This document shows positions 1-8,554 of a stretch of DNA of 64,000 nt, one piece after another. The position numbers were made by a program, and so were the translations under genes. Numbering within the stretch: position 1 is the first letter of the stretch; the number at the start of each line of letters is the position of its first letter. The stretch lies in assembly GCA_016931455.1 (NCBI GenBank), contig JAFGES010000060.1:1-64000 (forward strand), written 5' to 3'. The notes under the pieces are model-generated. The model ran no database searches and had not been told where the DNA came from. It saw nothing but the letters and a program-made list of their open reading frames with translations. The stretch is from Desulfobacterales bacterium (lineage in GTDB: Bacteria > Desulfobacterota > Desulfobacteria > Desulfobacterales > JAHDSC01).

Positions 1-62
1 ATAACTGATAACTGATAACTGATAACTGATAACTGATAACAAATCCCCAATAACAAATAACA
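1..62. repeat. Degenerate heptanucleotide (GATAACN) array 1
   Basis: The first 62 bases are a strict 7-base array: a partial unit, then GATAACT four times, GATAACA, AATCCCC, AATAACA and AATAACA, all in register. It runs almost into the start codon at 72, and the window edge cuts it on the left. The same unit family recurs at 22227-22359, 23476-23496 and 24011-24073, and inside a gene at 13997-14024. It is not a CRISPR array, because the units are contiguous and have no spacers. Confidence 0.9.
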
Positions 63-71
63 ACCCCTCCC

Positions 72-1142
72 ATGCCCCAATACAAAACAACAAAACAAGA
101 TCTGATCCAGTCCCCCCAAAAATGGCTCATCACCGGCGTAGCCGGGTTCATCGGATCAAATCTTCTGGAAACTCTTTTAAAACTGAATCAAACGGTAGTC
201 GGGTTGGATAATTTTTCAACCGGATACCGGCATAACCTCGAAGAGGTTCGTTCCATTGTTTCGCAGAATCAATGGGATAATTTTACCTTCATCGAAGGTG
301 ATATCAGGAATCTCGAAACCTGCCGTCAGGCATGCCAAGATACTGACTATGTCCTTCACCAGGCCGCTTTGGGTTCTGTCCCACGTTCTATAGATGATCC
401 GATCAATACGAATGAAAATAATGTGACCGGCTTTTTGAACATGCTCTCGACTGCAAGAGATGCCGGCGTAAAGCGCTTTGTGTATGCCGCATCCAGTTCA
501 ACCTACGGGGATCATCCTGACCTTCCCAAAATGGAAGATAAAATCGGTAAACCTCTTTCTCCTTATGCCGTCACAAAATATGTCAACGAGCTTTACGCCG
601 ATGTATTCGCTCAGGTTTATGGTGTGCAAAGCATCGGCCTGAGGTATTTCAATGTGTTTGGGCGCCGTCAGGACCCGAATGGTGCCTATGCCGCCGTGAT
701 CCCATTGTGGTTTGCCGGAATGATAAATGGAGAAAAGGTCTTTATCAACGGAGATGGTAAAACCAGCCGGGATTTCTGCTATATCGACAACTGCGTTCAG
801 GCCAATATACTTGCGGCCTATACGAAGAATCCGGAAGCTGTAAATCAGGTTTATAATGTGGCCTGCGGGGATCAGACAAGTTTGAATGAACTGTTTACAA
901 TTATTCGAAATCTGGTCGCAACTGAATATCCCGAAGCAAAAGTATTAAAACCGATTTATCGTGATTTCCGCAAGGGAGATGTTCGCTATTCTCTGGCTGA
1001 TATAAAAAAGGCCCGAAGACTATTGGGTTATAATCCTGAGCATTCCGTCAGAAACGGGCTGGGTTTGACGGCATCGTGGTATATCAGAAAAAAGATAACA
1101 GCGCTCCCTATGTCACGCTCGGCGGGCGCGAGAATTTACTGA
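72..1142 (+). CDS. wbpP: UDP-N-acetylglucosamine 4-epimerase, WbpP/TviC type
   Basis: Short-chain dehydrogenase/reductase that interconverts UDP-GlcNAc and UDP-GalNAc (or their uronates), feeding GalNAc-type sugars into the surface polysaccharide. The Rossmann motif [12 protein letters not shown] lies near residues 22-33. The catalytic Ser-Tyr-Lys set is in SSSTYG and [11 protein letters not shown], and [16 protein letters not shown] is typical of the WbpP group. The length (356 residues) is close to the family norm of about 340. The tail after ASWYIRKK looks unusual for the family and the reading frame stays open past the stop for another 50 codons, so the C-terminus may be altered. No strong ribosome site precedes the ATG, which lies next to the heptamer array. 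Confidence 0.88.
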   Translation: MPQYKTTKQDLIQSPQKWLITGVAGFIGSNLLETLLKLNQTVVGLDNFSTGYRHNLEEVRSIVSQNQWDNFTFIEGDIRNLETCRQACQDTDYVLHQAALGSVPRSIDDPINTNENNVTGFLNMLSTARDAGVKRFVYAASSSTYGDHPDLPKMEDKIGKPLSPYAVTKYVNELYADVFAQVYGVQSIGLRYFNVFGRRQDPNGAYAAVIPLWFAGMINGEKVFINGDGKTSRDFCYIDNCVQANILAAYTKNPEAVNQVYNVACGDQTSLNELFTIIRNLVATEYPEAKVLKPIYRDFRKGDVRYSLADIKKARRLLGYNPEHSVRNGLGLTASWYIRKKITALPMSRSAGARIY

Positions 1143-1987
1143 GTTATTGAGATATTTAAGGACGTCCCTCAATTTTCACGTATTAAAGAAACTCTTCATT
1201 TGCTCGGCGATAAAGACTCACTGGCTGCCTTGCTGGAATCTCATGCAGTCCGGGAAAAAGGTAAAAGACCTGAAGGAATAAGTCCTGAGGAAGCTTTTTA
1301 AGAAAATAATCCAAACAAGCATCAGTGTATACCCCCAACAATCAATATATAGCCAGTCCGGAAAAATTCTGCAAATCCTCGGGAAAAAAGAAATAAAACA
1401 AGTCGACATTTGTCAGTCGAGAACAGCCATCTGTAATCTGATATTGGGCTGTATAAGAGACAGGACACATTCAGCCGTCCCCCTCTGCACCATGGAATCC
1501 AAATAAACAAACCAATAGGTAGTTGTTTTTCCTGGTCATAAAAAAATCCGCGCTAATCCGCGGCAAAAAAAACCGTACTCAAGCAAAGCGGGTGAAAGGA
1601 AAAAAATGAAACGCGTAATATCAACCCTGCCCCCCCTCCCCATTTTTTTACGGCCGCTAAATTTTAAACAAAAGGATCTATACACGTTATGCACGAACGT
1701 CCCCTAAGTGTTGGAATCTGCTGGGGTATCAGCAAAAATGGTCGGTATCCGATGGCCTTAAAAAACCAACTTACGGCTACGTAGACAAACTGGGAACTTG
1801 AAGGTTCTAAAGATTGGCAATATTCTGGGTGTGGGCGGTGTGCTTGATCCTGAGTTTGCATACGCCCTTGCAAAAATTGAGGCTCTTTAATACAGCGAAA
1901 TAAAATCAGCGGTTCTACCAACTTATACGATAAAGCGGAGTAGCAAATCAATTTTTTGAGGGGATTTAAAAAACGAGCTACGATTCA
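1143..1987. other. 845-base degenerate intergenic region
   Basis: No convincing gene. Immediately after the wbpP stop the same frame stays open to about 1301 (ending EGISPEEAF), with no start codon. Another open piece at about 1798-1890 contains GNILGVGGVLDPEFAYALAK. Both read like remnants of lost genes that I cannot name. A C/T-rich tract lies near 1627-1650. Bases 1450-1463 match 14 bases of the Tn5 mosaic end. The region could be decayed mobile DNA or an assembly seam. Confidence 0.5.
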
Positions 1988-3373
1988 GTGCCGCAGCGAC
2001 AACATGAAATGATCGAATTGTCAAAGAACAAAAGAAAAAGTATGCAAAAACCTAACTGGACACTACTGGCTCCCCAACCCAATTTTTTGGGCAGGATACA
2101 GGATTTTTTTAGTCAAACGTACAAGAGTAAAATCGTGCGGAATGTGGCTATAGTTGCTTCGGGCACTGCTGGGGCGCAGATCATTGGCATAATTTTTACG
2201 CCCATTATCACCCGTTTGTACGGGCCGGAAGCTTTCGGCCTACTGGGCATTTTCATAGCAATTACTGCAATTGTCACTCCTATAGCCGCCCTTACATATC
2301 CCATTGCCATAGTCCTGCCCAAGAAAGACAGCGATGCCAAAGGTATTGCCCGGCTTTCAATTTACATCGCCCTTGGCATTGCGGCGCTGGTATCTGTAGT
2401 GCTCGCGGTAGCTGGTGGGCGGTTAGTCGAACTTTTTGATATACAGGAAATAAGCTCATTTATTCTGCTAATTCCATTGGTCATTGTTTTTGCAGCTTGT
2501 TTCCAGATAAACCAGCAGTGGCTGATTCGTAAGGAACAGTTTAATATCACAGCGCGGGTAGCAGTGTTTAAAACGCTTCTAATCAACAGTGCCAATATGA
2601 GCATAGGGTTGTTCAAGCCCTTTGCCGCAGTACTTATTGTGATTTACACATTAGGCTATGCCATCCATGCGGGCATGTTGTTTCTGGGCATAAAAAAAAA
2701 TAGAGTGGCTGATTCACAAAAGAAAGAAAACGAAATCAAACCATCTCCTTTGGTTTTAGCAAAAAAACATTATGATTTTCTATTTTATCGGGCTCCACAA
2801 ACACTATTAAACGCTTTCTCCCAGAGTATCCCTGTTCTGCTACTGGCTGGCTTTTGGGACCCGGCTGCCGTCGGATTCTATGCTATCGGAAGCAAAATAT
2901 TAACCCTACCTACTTCCCTCGTAAGCAAATCTGTAGGTAGCGTATTATACCCAAAATTCGCAGAAGCAAAAAAGAGAGGGGATAATCTCAAATCATTGAT
3001 AACTAAATCATGTTTATGGTTGCTCGCCATCGGTATTGTACCTTATGGTTTAGTTATAGTTTTTGGTCCATGGCTTTTTGGATTTGTTTTTGGTGATGAA
3101 TGGTATAGAGCTGGCGAATACGCAAGATGGTTGTCTTTATCGTCATTATCTGCTTTTTCGACTAGGCCTTGTATTGAAGCAATACCTGTAATTAAGATTC
3201 AAGGTTTTTTTCTATTAATAGAAATATTGACAACAACATTTACAGTATTATCTTTCGCAATTGGCCACTATTTACTAAAAAATGATATAGGAGGCATCGC
3301 ATTGTTTTCGATAACATTTTCTTGTAGATATATATTGATTTATGTTTGCGTATTTTATAAATTAAGAAGCTGA
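1988..3373 (+). CDS. Wzx-like polysaccharide flippase (MOP superfamily)
   Basis: Predicted inner-membrane flippase that moves undecaprenyl-linked oligosaccharide repeat units to the periplasm. It has about twelve hydrophobic segments starting near residue 50, with the typical first helices (GTAGAQIIGIIFTPIITRLY) and the family-like stretch LYGPEAFGLLGIF. The length of 461 residues is usual for Wzx/RfbX proteins. The start is uncertain: GTG at 1988 gives the longest form, while ATG at 2009 or 2042 would remove a poorly conserved basic N-terminus. The second half is visibly more A+T-rich than the first. The gene stands alone between two degenerate regions, and its substrate cannot be deduced. 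Confidence 0.85.
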   Translation: MPQRQHEMIELSKNKRKSMQKPNWTLLAPQPNFLGRIQDFFSQTYKSKIVRNVAIVASGTAGAQIIGIIFTPIITRLYGPEAFGLLGIFIAITAIVTPIAALTYPIAIVLPKKDSDAKGIARLSIYIALGIAALVSVVLAVAGGRLVELFDIQEISSFILLIPLVIVFAACFQINQQWLIRKEQFNITARVAVFKTLLINSANMSIGLFKPFAAVLIVIYTLGYAIHAGMLFLGIKKNRVADSQKKENEIKPSPLVLAKKHYDFLFYRAPQTLLNAFSQSIPVLLLAGFWDPAAVGFYAIGSKILTLPTSLVSKSVGSVLYPKFAEAKKRGDNLKSLITKSCLWLLAIGIVPYGLVIVFGPWLFGFVFGDEWYRAGEYARWLSLSSLSAFSTRPCIEAIPVIKIQGFFLLIEILTTTFTVLSFAIGHYLLKNDIGGIALFSITFSCRYILIYVCVFYKLRS

Positions 3374-3378
3374 TGATG

Positions 3379-3713
3379 TCACTCCAGCCCTTTCAAGGTA
3401 GTTCTAATGAATAAAAAATATTGGGGGTGACCAGGTTTACCGGTAAGCAAAAGTTCATTGCATATTTTAAAAAGAATTTTTCCATATCGCCTCCCTCCAT
3501 CAGTTAGTAGCGTCATGTCTTCCGTTTGAACGACAAGTTCTGTCAGCATCTCGATTGCTTTTTCAAAATTAGTTCGGGTAGATTGTCGTACATTTTTTAG
3601 TTGCCTGTGCTCAAAATTTCTTTATTTATTTTAAGCCATATGCGGTACCTATTCAACTGAACCAAGTGCATAGCGAATGGACAGCCATCTTTGTTGGTAC
3701 CCAATATTTTCAT
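3379..3713 (-). pseudogene. Remnant of an insertion-sequence transposase (frameshifted)
   Basis: Two overlapping minus-strand reading frames look like successive parts of one broken protein. The first, 3713 to 3597, encodes MKILGTNKDGCPFAMHLVQ and continues NRYRIWLKINKEILSTGN. The second, 3621 to 3379, continues in another frame with FEHRQLKNVRQSTRTNFEKA and then TLLTDGGRRYGKILFKICNE. This resembles DDE transposases of an IS1-like group from memory; a translated search is needed to name the family. No start codon or terminal repeats are visible. The rest of the gap, 3714-3951, holds more minus-strand open scraps (for example 41 codons starting MKPLLKGLEANLRG) and nothing convincing. Confidence 0.45.
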
Positions 3714-3951
3714 GGGACATTGGAGTCTGCAAATCTCAGTATTCGTGACTGATTTCTGATTCAGAACTTTGCGTCTTTCAACGCATGGACTGTGAGGTAA
3801 AAAAAGTCACACGAGTTCTTTTGAGAGAGTAAACGGGTTTCAATACCACGCAAATTGGCTTCTAAACCTTTTAATAGCGGCTTCATGGGGGGGCAATAGA
3901 CATGGTCCTCCAAATTCTTTATAACCAGAACTCGTTGAATTGAGCAAATAA

Positions 3952-5211
3952 ATGAAATATTTTATTAAATCAAATTTTCCCCCTATTTATCACTTTGTAA
4001 TCTATATTCGTTATCTTATAAACCGTTATTTTGTAAAAAGACGTATTTCTTCATATGCGATCTGCAAAATAGATCAATTTGGTAACAAAAATTTAAAACT
4101 CGACCCAGTGGACAGTGGCATTTGTTTTTTTGGATACTATAACCTTACCCCCTCAAACAGCAATAACGATGTTCTTTTTTTAAAAGTACAACAGGAAAAC
4201 ATAAGGGGGAGTTTCCTGGAACCCGCCTCTATTATGTTGCGTAAAAGATCTGGTCAAGTGGCTAAGCTTGGGCAAACCAGAACATGGAACTGGCAGCAGG
4301 GATGCATGCTGCAGTGGTATCCGGGCAAGGATAATCACATACTTTTTAACGATTATGATCAAGAACAAGATAAGTACATTTCTAAAGTCATTAACAGATC
4401 AGGACAATTAAAAAAAACTTACCCCATTCCGGTAAATAGTGTTAGCAGATGCGGAAAATTTGCTTTGAGCCTTAATTATGATCGGCTGGCCAGGATGCGG
4501 CCTGATTATGGGTACTTCAATAAGAAGAATAATGATTTGCCTGTAGACGATCATGAGGATGGAATATGGTATCTGGATCTATCATCCAGACAAACAAAGC
4601 TCCTTATTACCCTTGAACAACTGAAATCATTATCCTACTCGACTACAATGGAGAACGCCACTCATAAGGTAAATCACATTGACATTAATCCCGGTGGTAC
4701 CCGGTTTATGTTTTTGCATAGATGGATAGGACCCCAGGGCAGGTTTATGAGGCTAATTACGGCCAATCAGGACGGATCAGGTCTGTTCATCCTGAATGGC
4801 GATATCATGACGTCTCATTGCTGCTGGTTAAGTGATAAAGAAATATTATCCTTTTGTGAATATAATGGAAAAAGAGGTTATTTTAAATTTGAAGATCAAA
4901 CAAAAAAAGCAATCTTGATTTCTGAAAAATTTCCGATTGTCGATGGTCACCCTTCGATATCTCCTGACAGCAAATGGATAATCACAGATACATATCCTGA
5001 TAAAGCAAGATTTTCTTCATTGTATTTGTACAATTTTCAAGACGATATTATTTTAGAGTTAGGCCGATTTTTTCAACCACTCCAATATAAAGGCGAAAAA
5101 AGAACTGATCTCCACCCTAAGTGGTCGAATTTTAGTGAAAAAATTTATTTCGAATCTTCTCATACGGGCAAAAGAACCTTTTATGAATTTAAATTAAACG
5201 AAATGCTATGA
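3952..5211 (+). CDS. Uncharacterised protein, probable beta-propeller, in glycan locus
   Basis: I do not recognise a named family. The 419 residues have a hydrophobic N-terminal stretch (about 8-28) that may be a membrane anchor. After it come repeated modules of the kind seen in TolB-like or oligogalacturonate-lyase-like six-bladed propellers, such as HIDINPGGTRFMFLHRW, DGHPSISPDSKWIITDTYPD and LHPKWSNFSEKIYFES. Conserved-looking histidines and aspartates occur in these blades. It sits between the flippase-like and glycosyltransferase genes, so a role in polysaccharide handling is inferred from position only. Its A+T content is high compared with the housekeeping half of the window. Confidence 0.6.
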   Translation: MKYFIKSNFPPIYHFVIYIRYLINRYFVKRRISSYAICKIDQFGNKNLKLDPVDSGICFFGYYNLTPSNSNNDVLFLKVQQENIRGSFLEPASIMLRKRSGQVAKLGQTRTWNWQQGCMLQWYPGKDNHILFNDYDQEQDKYISKVINRSGQLKKTYPIPVNSVSRCGKFALSLNYDRLARMRPDYGYFNKKNNDLPVDDHEDGIWYLDLSSRQTKLLITLEQLKSLSYSTTMENATHKVNHIDINPGGTRFMFLHRWIGPQGRFMRLITANQDGSGLFILNGDIMTSHCCWLSDKEILSFCEYNGKRGYFKFEDQTKKAILISEKFPIVDGHPSISPDSKWIITDTYPDKARFSSLYLYNFQDDIILELGRFFQPLQYKGEKRTDLHPKWSNFSEKIYFESSHTGKRTFYEFKLNEML

Positions 5212-5402
5212 AAATTTTTTTATTGTCACTATTGTACAACAGAAAATAAAACGCGACACCAGCTGAAAATGAAAAAGAACCCAATAATGGCTTGGTCCGA
5301 CCCCGTATACAGACCTCAGAATTTATACCTGAATATGCTGAAATAAAATTTCCCTAAACTTGCAGTAATGCATAGCAAATATACAATTCTAACCCACGTA
5401 TT

Positions 5403-5714
5403 TTGCTGGCAAAATCCAAACGTAGATTTATGATTGCGGTGGATGACCGGTTGCCAATGTCAGGCATTCGATATGTTCCGGGATTTAATTATCTGTTTAA
5501 TTATCTCGATTATGCTGATGCATTTCGAAAACGTAAAGACTACAGAGATATTTTGAATAGAGCTTTTCAATACCTTGCGAGCGAACAGGTGACACCTTGG
5601 ATAGATCTTCAAAAATTAAAAACTGAACATATGAGTTATAAAGCAAACCATGAAAATGCTTTTTTAGTTTTGATTGGATTAGCCCTAAATCTTGAAAAAG
5701 AAAATGAAAAATGA
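5403..5714 (+). CDS. Short protein, likely C-terminal fragment of a larger glycan-locus enzyme
   Basis: A 103-residue reading frame with a weak TTG start; the first ATG is at 5430. The content (SGIRYVPGFNYLFNYLDYAD, then PWIDLQKLKTEHM and NHENAFLVLIGLALNLE) looks like the end of a longer enzyme, tentatively an asparagine-synthetase-like C-terminus, rather than a complete protein. No matching N-terminal half is readable upstream in 5212-5402. It overlaps the next gene by four bases (ATGA at 5711-5714), so the two may be translationally coupled. Whether it is functional is unknown. Confidence 0.4.
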   Translation: MLAKSKRRFMIAVDDRLPMSGIRYVPGFNYLFNYLDYADAFRKRKDYRDILNRAFQYLASEQVTPWIDLQKLKTEHMSYKANHENAFLVLIGLALNLEKENEK

Positions 5715-6850
5715 AAAATAAAGATTGTATGTATTTACCAAATAAAATTACATACATTGCTGGAAGTGCTTATCCTTCGAATGCAGCTAATAGTGTACAA
5801 GTCGTGCGTCAATCCAATGGAATGGCGCTGGCAGGAATGGAGGTACTCGTATTAGCCCAGCATAATCGTCAGCGCGGATTAGATCTCGACCGTATCGTTT
5901 CGGACTTCGGTGTAAGGCAAGGTGTCTGTTTGAGATTAATGCCTTCCGCGAGGTGGTTGCCACGCATCTGCGTATCTCTCATTTACCCTTTATGGGTGGG
6001 ATTGAGAACTCCTGCTACGACCACATTGGTATACGGTAGGCATGTTCTCGGCCTTTTTTTTGCGAGTCTAATACGACGTCCCAGAACCTTGATTTTCGAG
6101 TGTCATGGTCTACCTAACCGCCTAGAGTCCTTCTTTCTGCGGTTGCTTTGCAGGTTTGGTCGATTGAGTCGTGTCGTAGCTATTTCCGACGCATTGAAGA
6201 AAATTCTCATCGACCACTATAAATATTTTGCAGACGTCGAGATAATTGTTGCACATGATGCATGTGATCCCGCGCCAAGCATTGAGGCAGGGGTTATGCC
6301 GCTTTCTTTGGGTTACGTTGGCAGCTTATTAAATGGTCGAGGGCTGGATTTGATTGTACGCTTGGCTGAACGACTCCCGAAAATCCCTTTCCATATCATA
6401 GGAGGGGATGAGACCGAGTTAGCACAATGCGCTGGATTGGCAATTCCCTCGAACGTGGTGTGCCACGGGCGGGTCGCCCCTGCACGACTTGGTGATTTTT
6501 ACAGACTCTTCTCGGTCGCACTCGCACCTTATGCACGCACGGTTAGGGTGCCGCATGGCGCCGATACGGCATCGTTTATGTCCCCCATGAAAATTTTTGA
6601 ATACATGGGCTGGGGCAAGACCATCGTGGCAAGCGACTTGCCCGTCCTCCGCGAAGTTTTAGAGGCTGGGGTTAATGCTCTGTTGGTAGCGCCAGAGGAT
6701 GTTGATGCATGGGAAATGGCAATCGTCAGTTTGGAGGACTCAGATTTTCGTAAAAAATTGGGACGATGTGCACGTGATATGGCGTTGCATATGCACACTT
6801 GGTCAGCGCGTGCGCAACGCATACTAAGTCCTTTTATCCGGGGAGCCTAA
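5711..6850 (+). CDS. GT4-family glycosyltransferase
   Basis: Predicted cytoplasmic retaining glycosyltransferase (GT-B fold, group 1) that adds a sugar to the lipid-linked repeat unit. The N-terminal domain begins ITYIAGSAYPSNAANSVQV. The C-terminal nucleotide-sugar domain begins near LGYVGSLLNGRGLDLIVRLA and contains the donor-site region SPMKIFEYMGWGKTIVASD, with the family glutamate in KIFEYM. The 379-residue length is usual. Its base composition is clearly more G+C-rich than the genes on either side, which suggests separate acquisition. The start overlaps the preceding fragment in an ATGA; an internal ATG seven codons in (MYLPNK) is an alternative. Confidence 0.85.
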   Translation: MKNKDCMYLPNKITYIAGSAYPSNAANSVQVVRQSNGMALAGMEVLVLAQHNRQRGLDLDRIVSDFGVRQGVCLRLMPSARWLPRICVSLIYPLWVGLRTPATTTLVYGRHVLGLFFASLIRRPRTLIFECHGLPNRLESFFLRLLCRFGRLSRVVAISDALKKILIDHYKYFADVEIIVAHDACDPAPSIEAGVMPLSLGYVGSLLNGRGLDLIVRLAERLPKIPFHIIGGDETELAQCAGLAIPSNVVCHGRVAPARLGDFYRLFSVALAPYARTVRVPHGADTASFMSPMKIFEYMGWGKTIVASDLPVLREVLEAGVNALLVAPEDVDAWEMAIVSLEDSDFRKKLGRCARDMALHMHTWSARAQRILSPFIRGA

Positions 6851-7039
6851 GTCGAATGGGTATTTCGGCGAGTAATACATCAAACGATTCATAGATAAGG
6901 ATCAAAAAAGGATTGCCCTCGGTGCGAAATCCTAAAGCTCCTTCCGAGATAGCAGCAATAAGCAAAACGGGTGATGAAAAGAATTCTTCATAATCTCTGC
7001 TGAAGGACTAAATGATAGTACTTTATCGTAAGGATAACA

Positions 7040-8197
7040 ATGTTACGAGTAAGATTAAACACTACAATACTATTTTTAATATTTATTCTCTGTTCTTTAG
7101 TGATGCTCTATATTCGTCAATCTATTGGTTATAAGACTCCTGATGAACTCAATTTTTATTTCAACAATTATATTTCATGCATGTCTAATATTGGTTTTGG
7201 TTTTATAAGTACAAATGATGCTCTATCATTAAAATATTATATTAGCTCGTTAATATTTCAATTTTTTATCCAGTTTGGGGAAATATATCTATATCTATTT
7301 AATATTTTTGTTGTATCGATAACTTTTTATATATCATACAATGCATTTGTTATTAAATATAAGATCATACATTGGGCTATCTGGTCGTCATTATTTTTTT
7401 TACCTAATATTTTGTTTTTTACAAATTCATTATTGCGCGATGTTTATATTTTTGTTTTGGTTGTTTTATTTTTAATAGTGTATAAAAATAATGAATCGCT
7501 AAGTCTAAAATTGTTAATTATTCTGGTGTTGATTTTTTTATTACGCCCAGAATTGGCAGTAATAATATGCATTTCATATTTTATAACAAGTTTAAATAAA
7601 AATTCACATAAAAATATCGCTGTTGCTGGTTTTCTTTTTCTATCATTTTTATTTATGCTTTTTTTATATATGAAAACAGACTATTATCAAAATAAAATTT
7701 TTAAAAATATACTATTAAATAACAATATAGGTGTTTGGGGTTTTGACCCCGAAAATATTAACTTACCATTATTATTATTATCAAATGCTGCTTTGTTCTT
7801 TTTTCCAATAACTAATAATTTTTTCTTAACTTCAAGGTTTGGCAATCTACTACTCATTACAGCATTTATTAATTTTTATTTTATATTTATCATATTTTTT
7901 CGCTATGGTTTTTCATATAACACCACTGATAAAACTAAGAATTTTATTGCTTTATGTCTAGTTTTATCAATTCCCATATTTGCTAATGAAACAGATTCAT
8001 TATCTGCAGCAAGACATGTTATATACTACCTTCCTTTTTTGTTTATGTATTTTGGTTTATGCAAGTTTCGATTGAGTAAAAAGAGGGGTACTACTGGGGG
8101 CTCGGATCGCTTTTTGAGCCTGAGCGAAAGTCGCGCTTCAAGCTTCAATTCTGGAGCTCTGCAAAAACGGTGTTCAGGTCTTCATCCAATGTCATAA
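7040..8197 (+). CDS. Wzy-like polysaccharide polymerase, C-terminus replaced by foreign sequence
   Basis: Very A+T-rich gene for a polytopic membrane protein with about ten hydrophobic segments from residue 10 to 345, as in EpsG/Wzy-type polymerases that join repeat units in the periplasm. RDVYIFVLVVLFLIVYKN and LLRPELAVIICISYF suit that group, in which loop Arg residues are functionally important. The SD-like AAGGA lies eight bases before ATG. From about base 8085 the composition changes abruptly and the last 35-40 residues (TTGGSDRFLSLSESRASSF and onward) are hydrophilic and unlike the rest. I infer that the original 3-prime end was lost at a recombination junction. Confidence 0.7.
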   Translation: MLRVRLNTTILFLIFILCSLVMLYIRQSIGYKTPDELNFYFNNYISCMSNIGFGFISTNDALSLKYYISSLIFQFFIQFGEIYLYLFNIFVVSITFYISYNAFVIKYKIIHWAIWSSLFFLPNILFFTNSLLRDVYIFVLVVLFLIVYKNNESLSLKLLIILVLIFLLRPELAVIICISYFITSLNKNSHKNIAVAGFLFLSFLFMLFLYMKTDYYQNKIFKNILLNNNIGVWGFDPENINLPLLLLSNAALFFFPITNNFFLTSRFGNLLLITAFINFYFIFIIFFRYGFSYNTTDKTKNFIALCLVLSIPIFANETDSLSAARHVIYYLPFLFMYFGLCKFRLSKKRGTTGGSDRFLSLSESRASSFNSGALQKRCSGLHPMS

Positions 8198-8388
8198 AGT
8201 TAACGGTAAGGTTTAAGATTCATATAATGCTCACGCTTGTTGAGTTTATGCTTCCGTTTGAATTTTCGGCTTAGTCGAATTGGTTCGGTATCACTCCTGA
8301 AAAGGGCATGAATTTCTTGGATTTCTGAAAGCAGCGTCCATGCCAATTTTACTTTGTTTTTCAAGTTTTTCTGACACTTTTTCTTCTT
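8145..8388 (-). pseudogene. Minus-strand remnant of unknown mobile or accessory gene
   Basis: On the minus strand a frame of 62 codons without a start runs from 8388 to 8200. It encodes LAWTLLSEIQEIHALFRSD and ends KRKHKLNKREHYMNLKPYR. Five bases later an ATG at 8195 opens 16 more codons (MTLDEDLNTVFAELQN). The basic, coherent C-terminal piece looks like a decayed transposase or accessory protein, but I cannot assign a family. It overlaps the odd 3-prime end of the polymerase-like gene. The remainder of the gap to 8554 is A+T-rich and shows no gene. Confidence 0.35.
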
Positions 8389-8554
8389 TCATATGTGGGA
8401 AGATGAGCCAAAATTGGCCATGAATATAACATAATGCATTTAATTTAATAGCTTTTATTGTAGTTTCTGCTTAACTTTATAACATTGAATATATATTGAA
8501 AAATCCAATTAACATAACCGAGCATCGGATTTTATAGAGTAAAGAATCTTTAAA

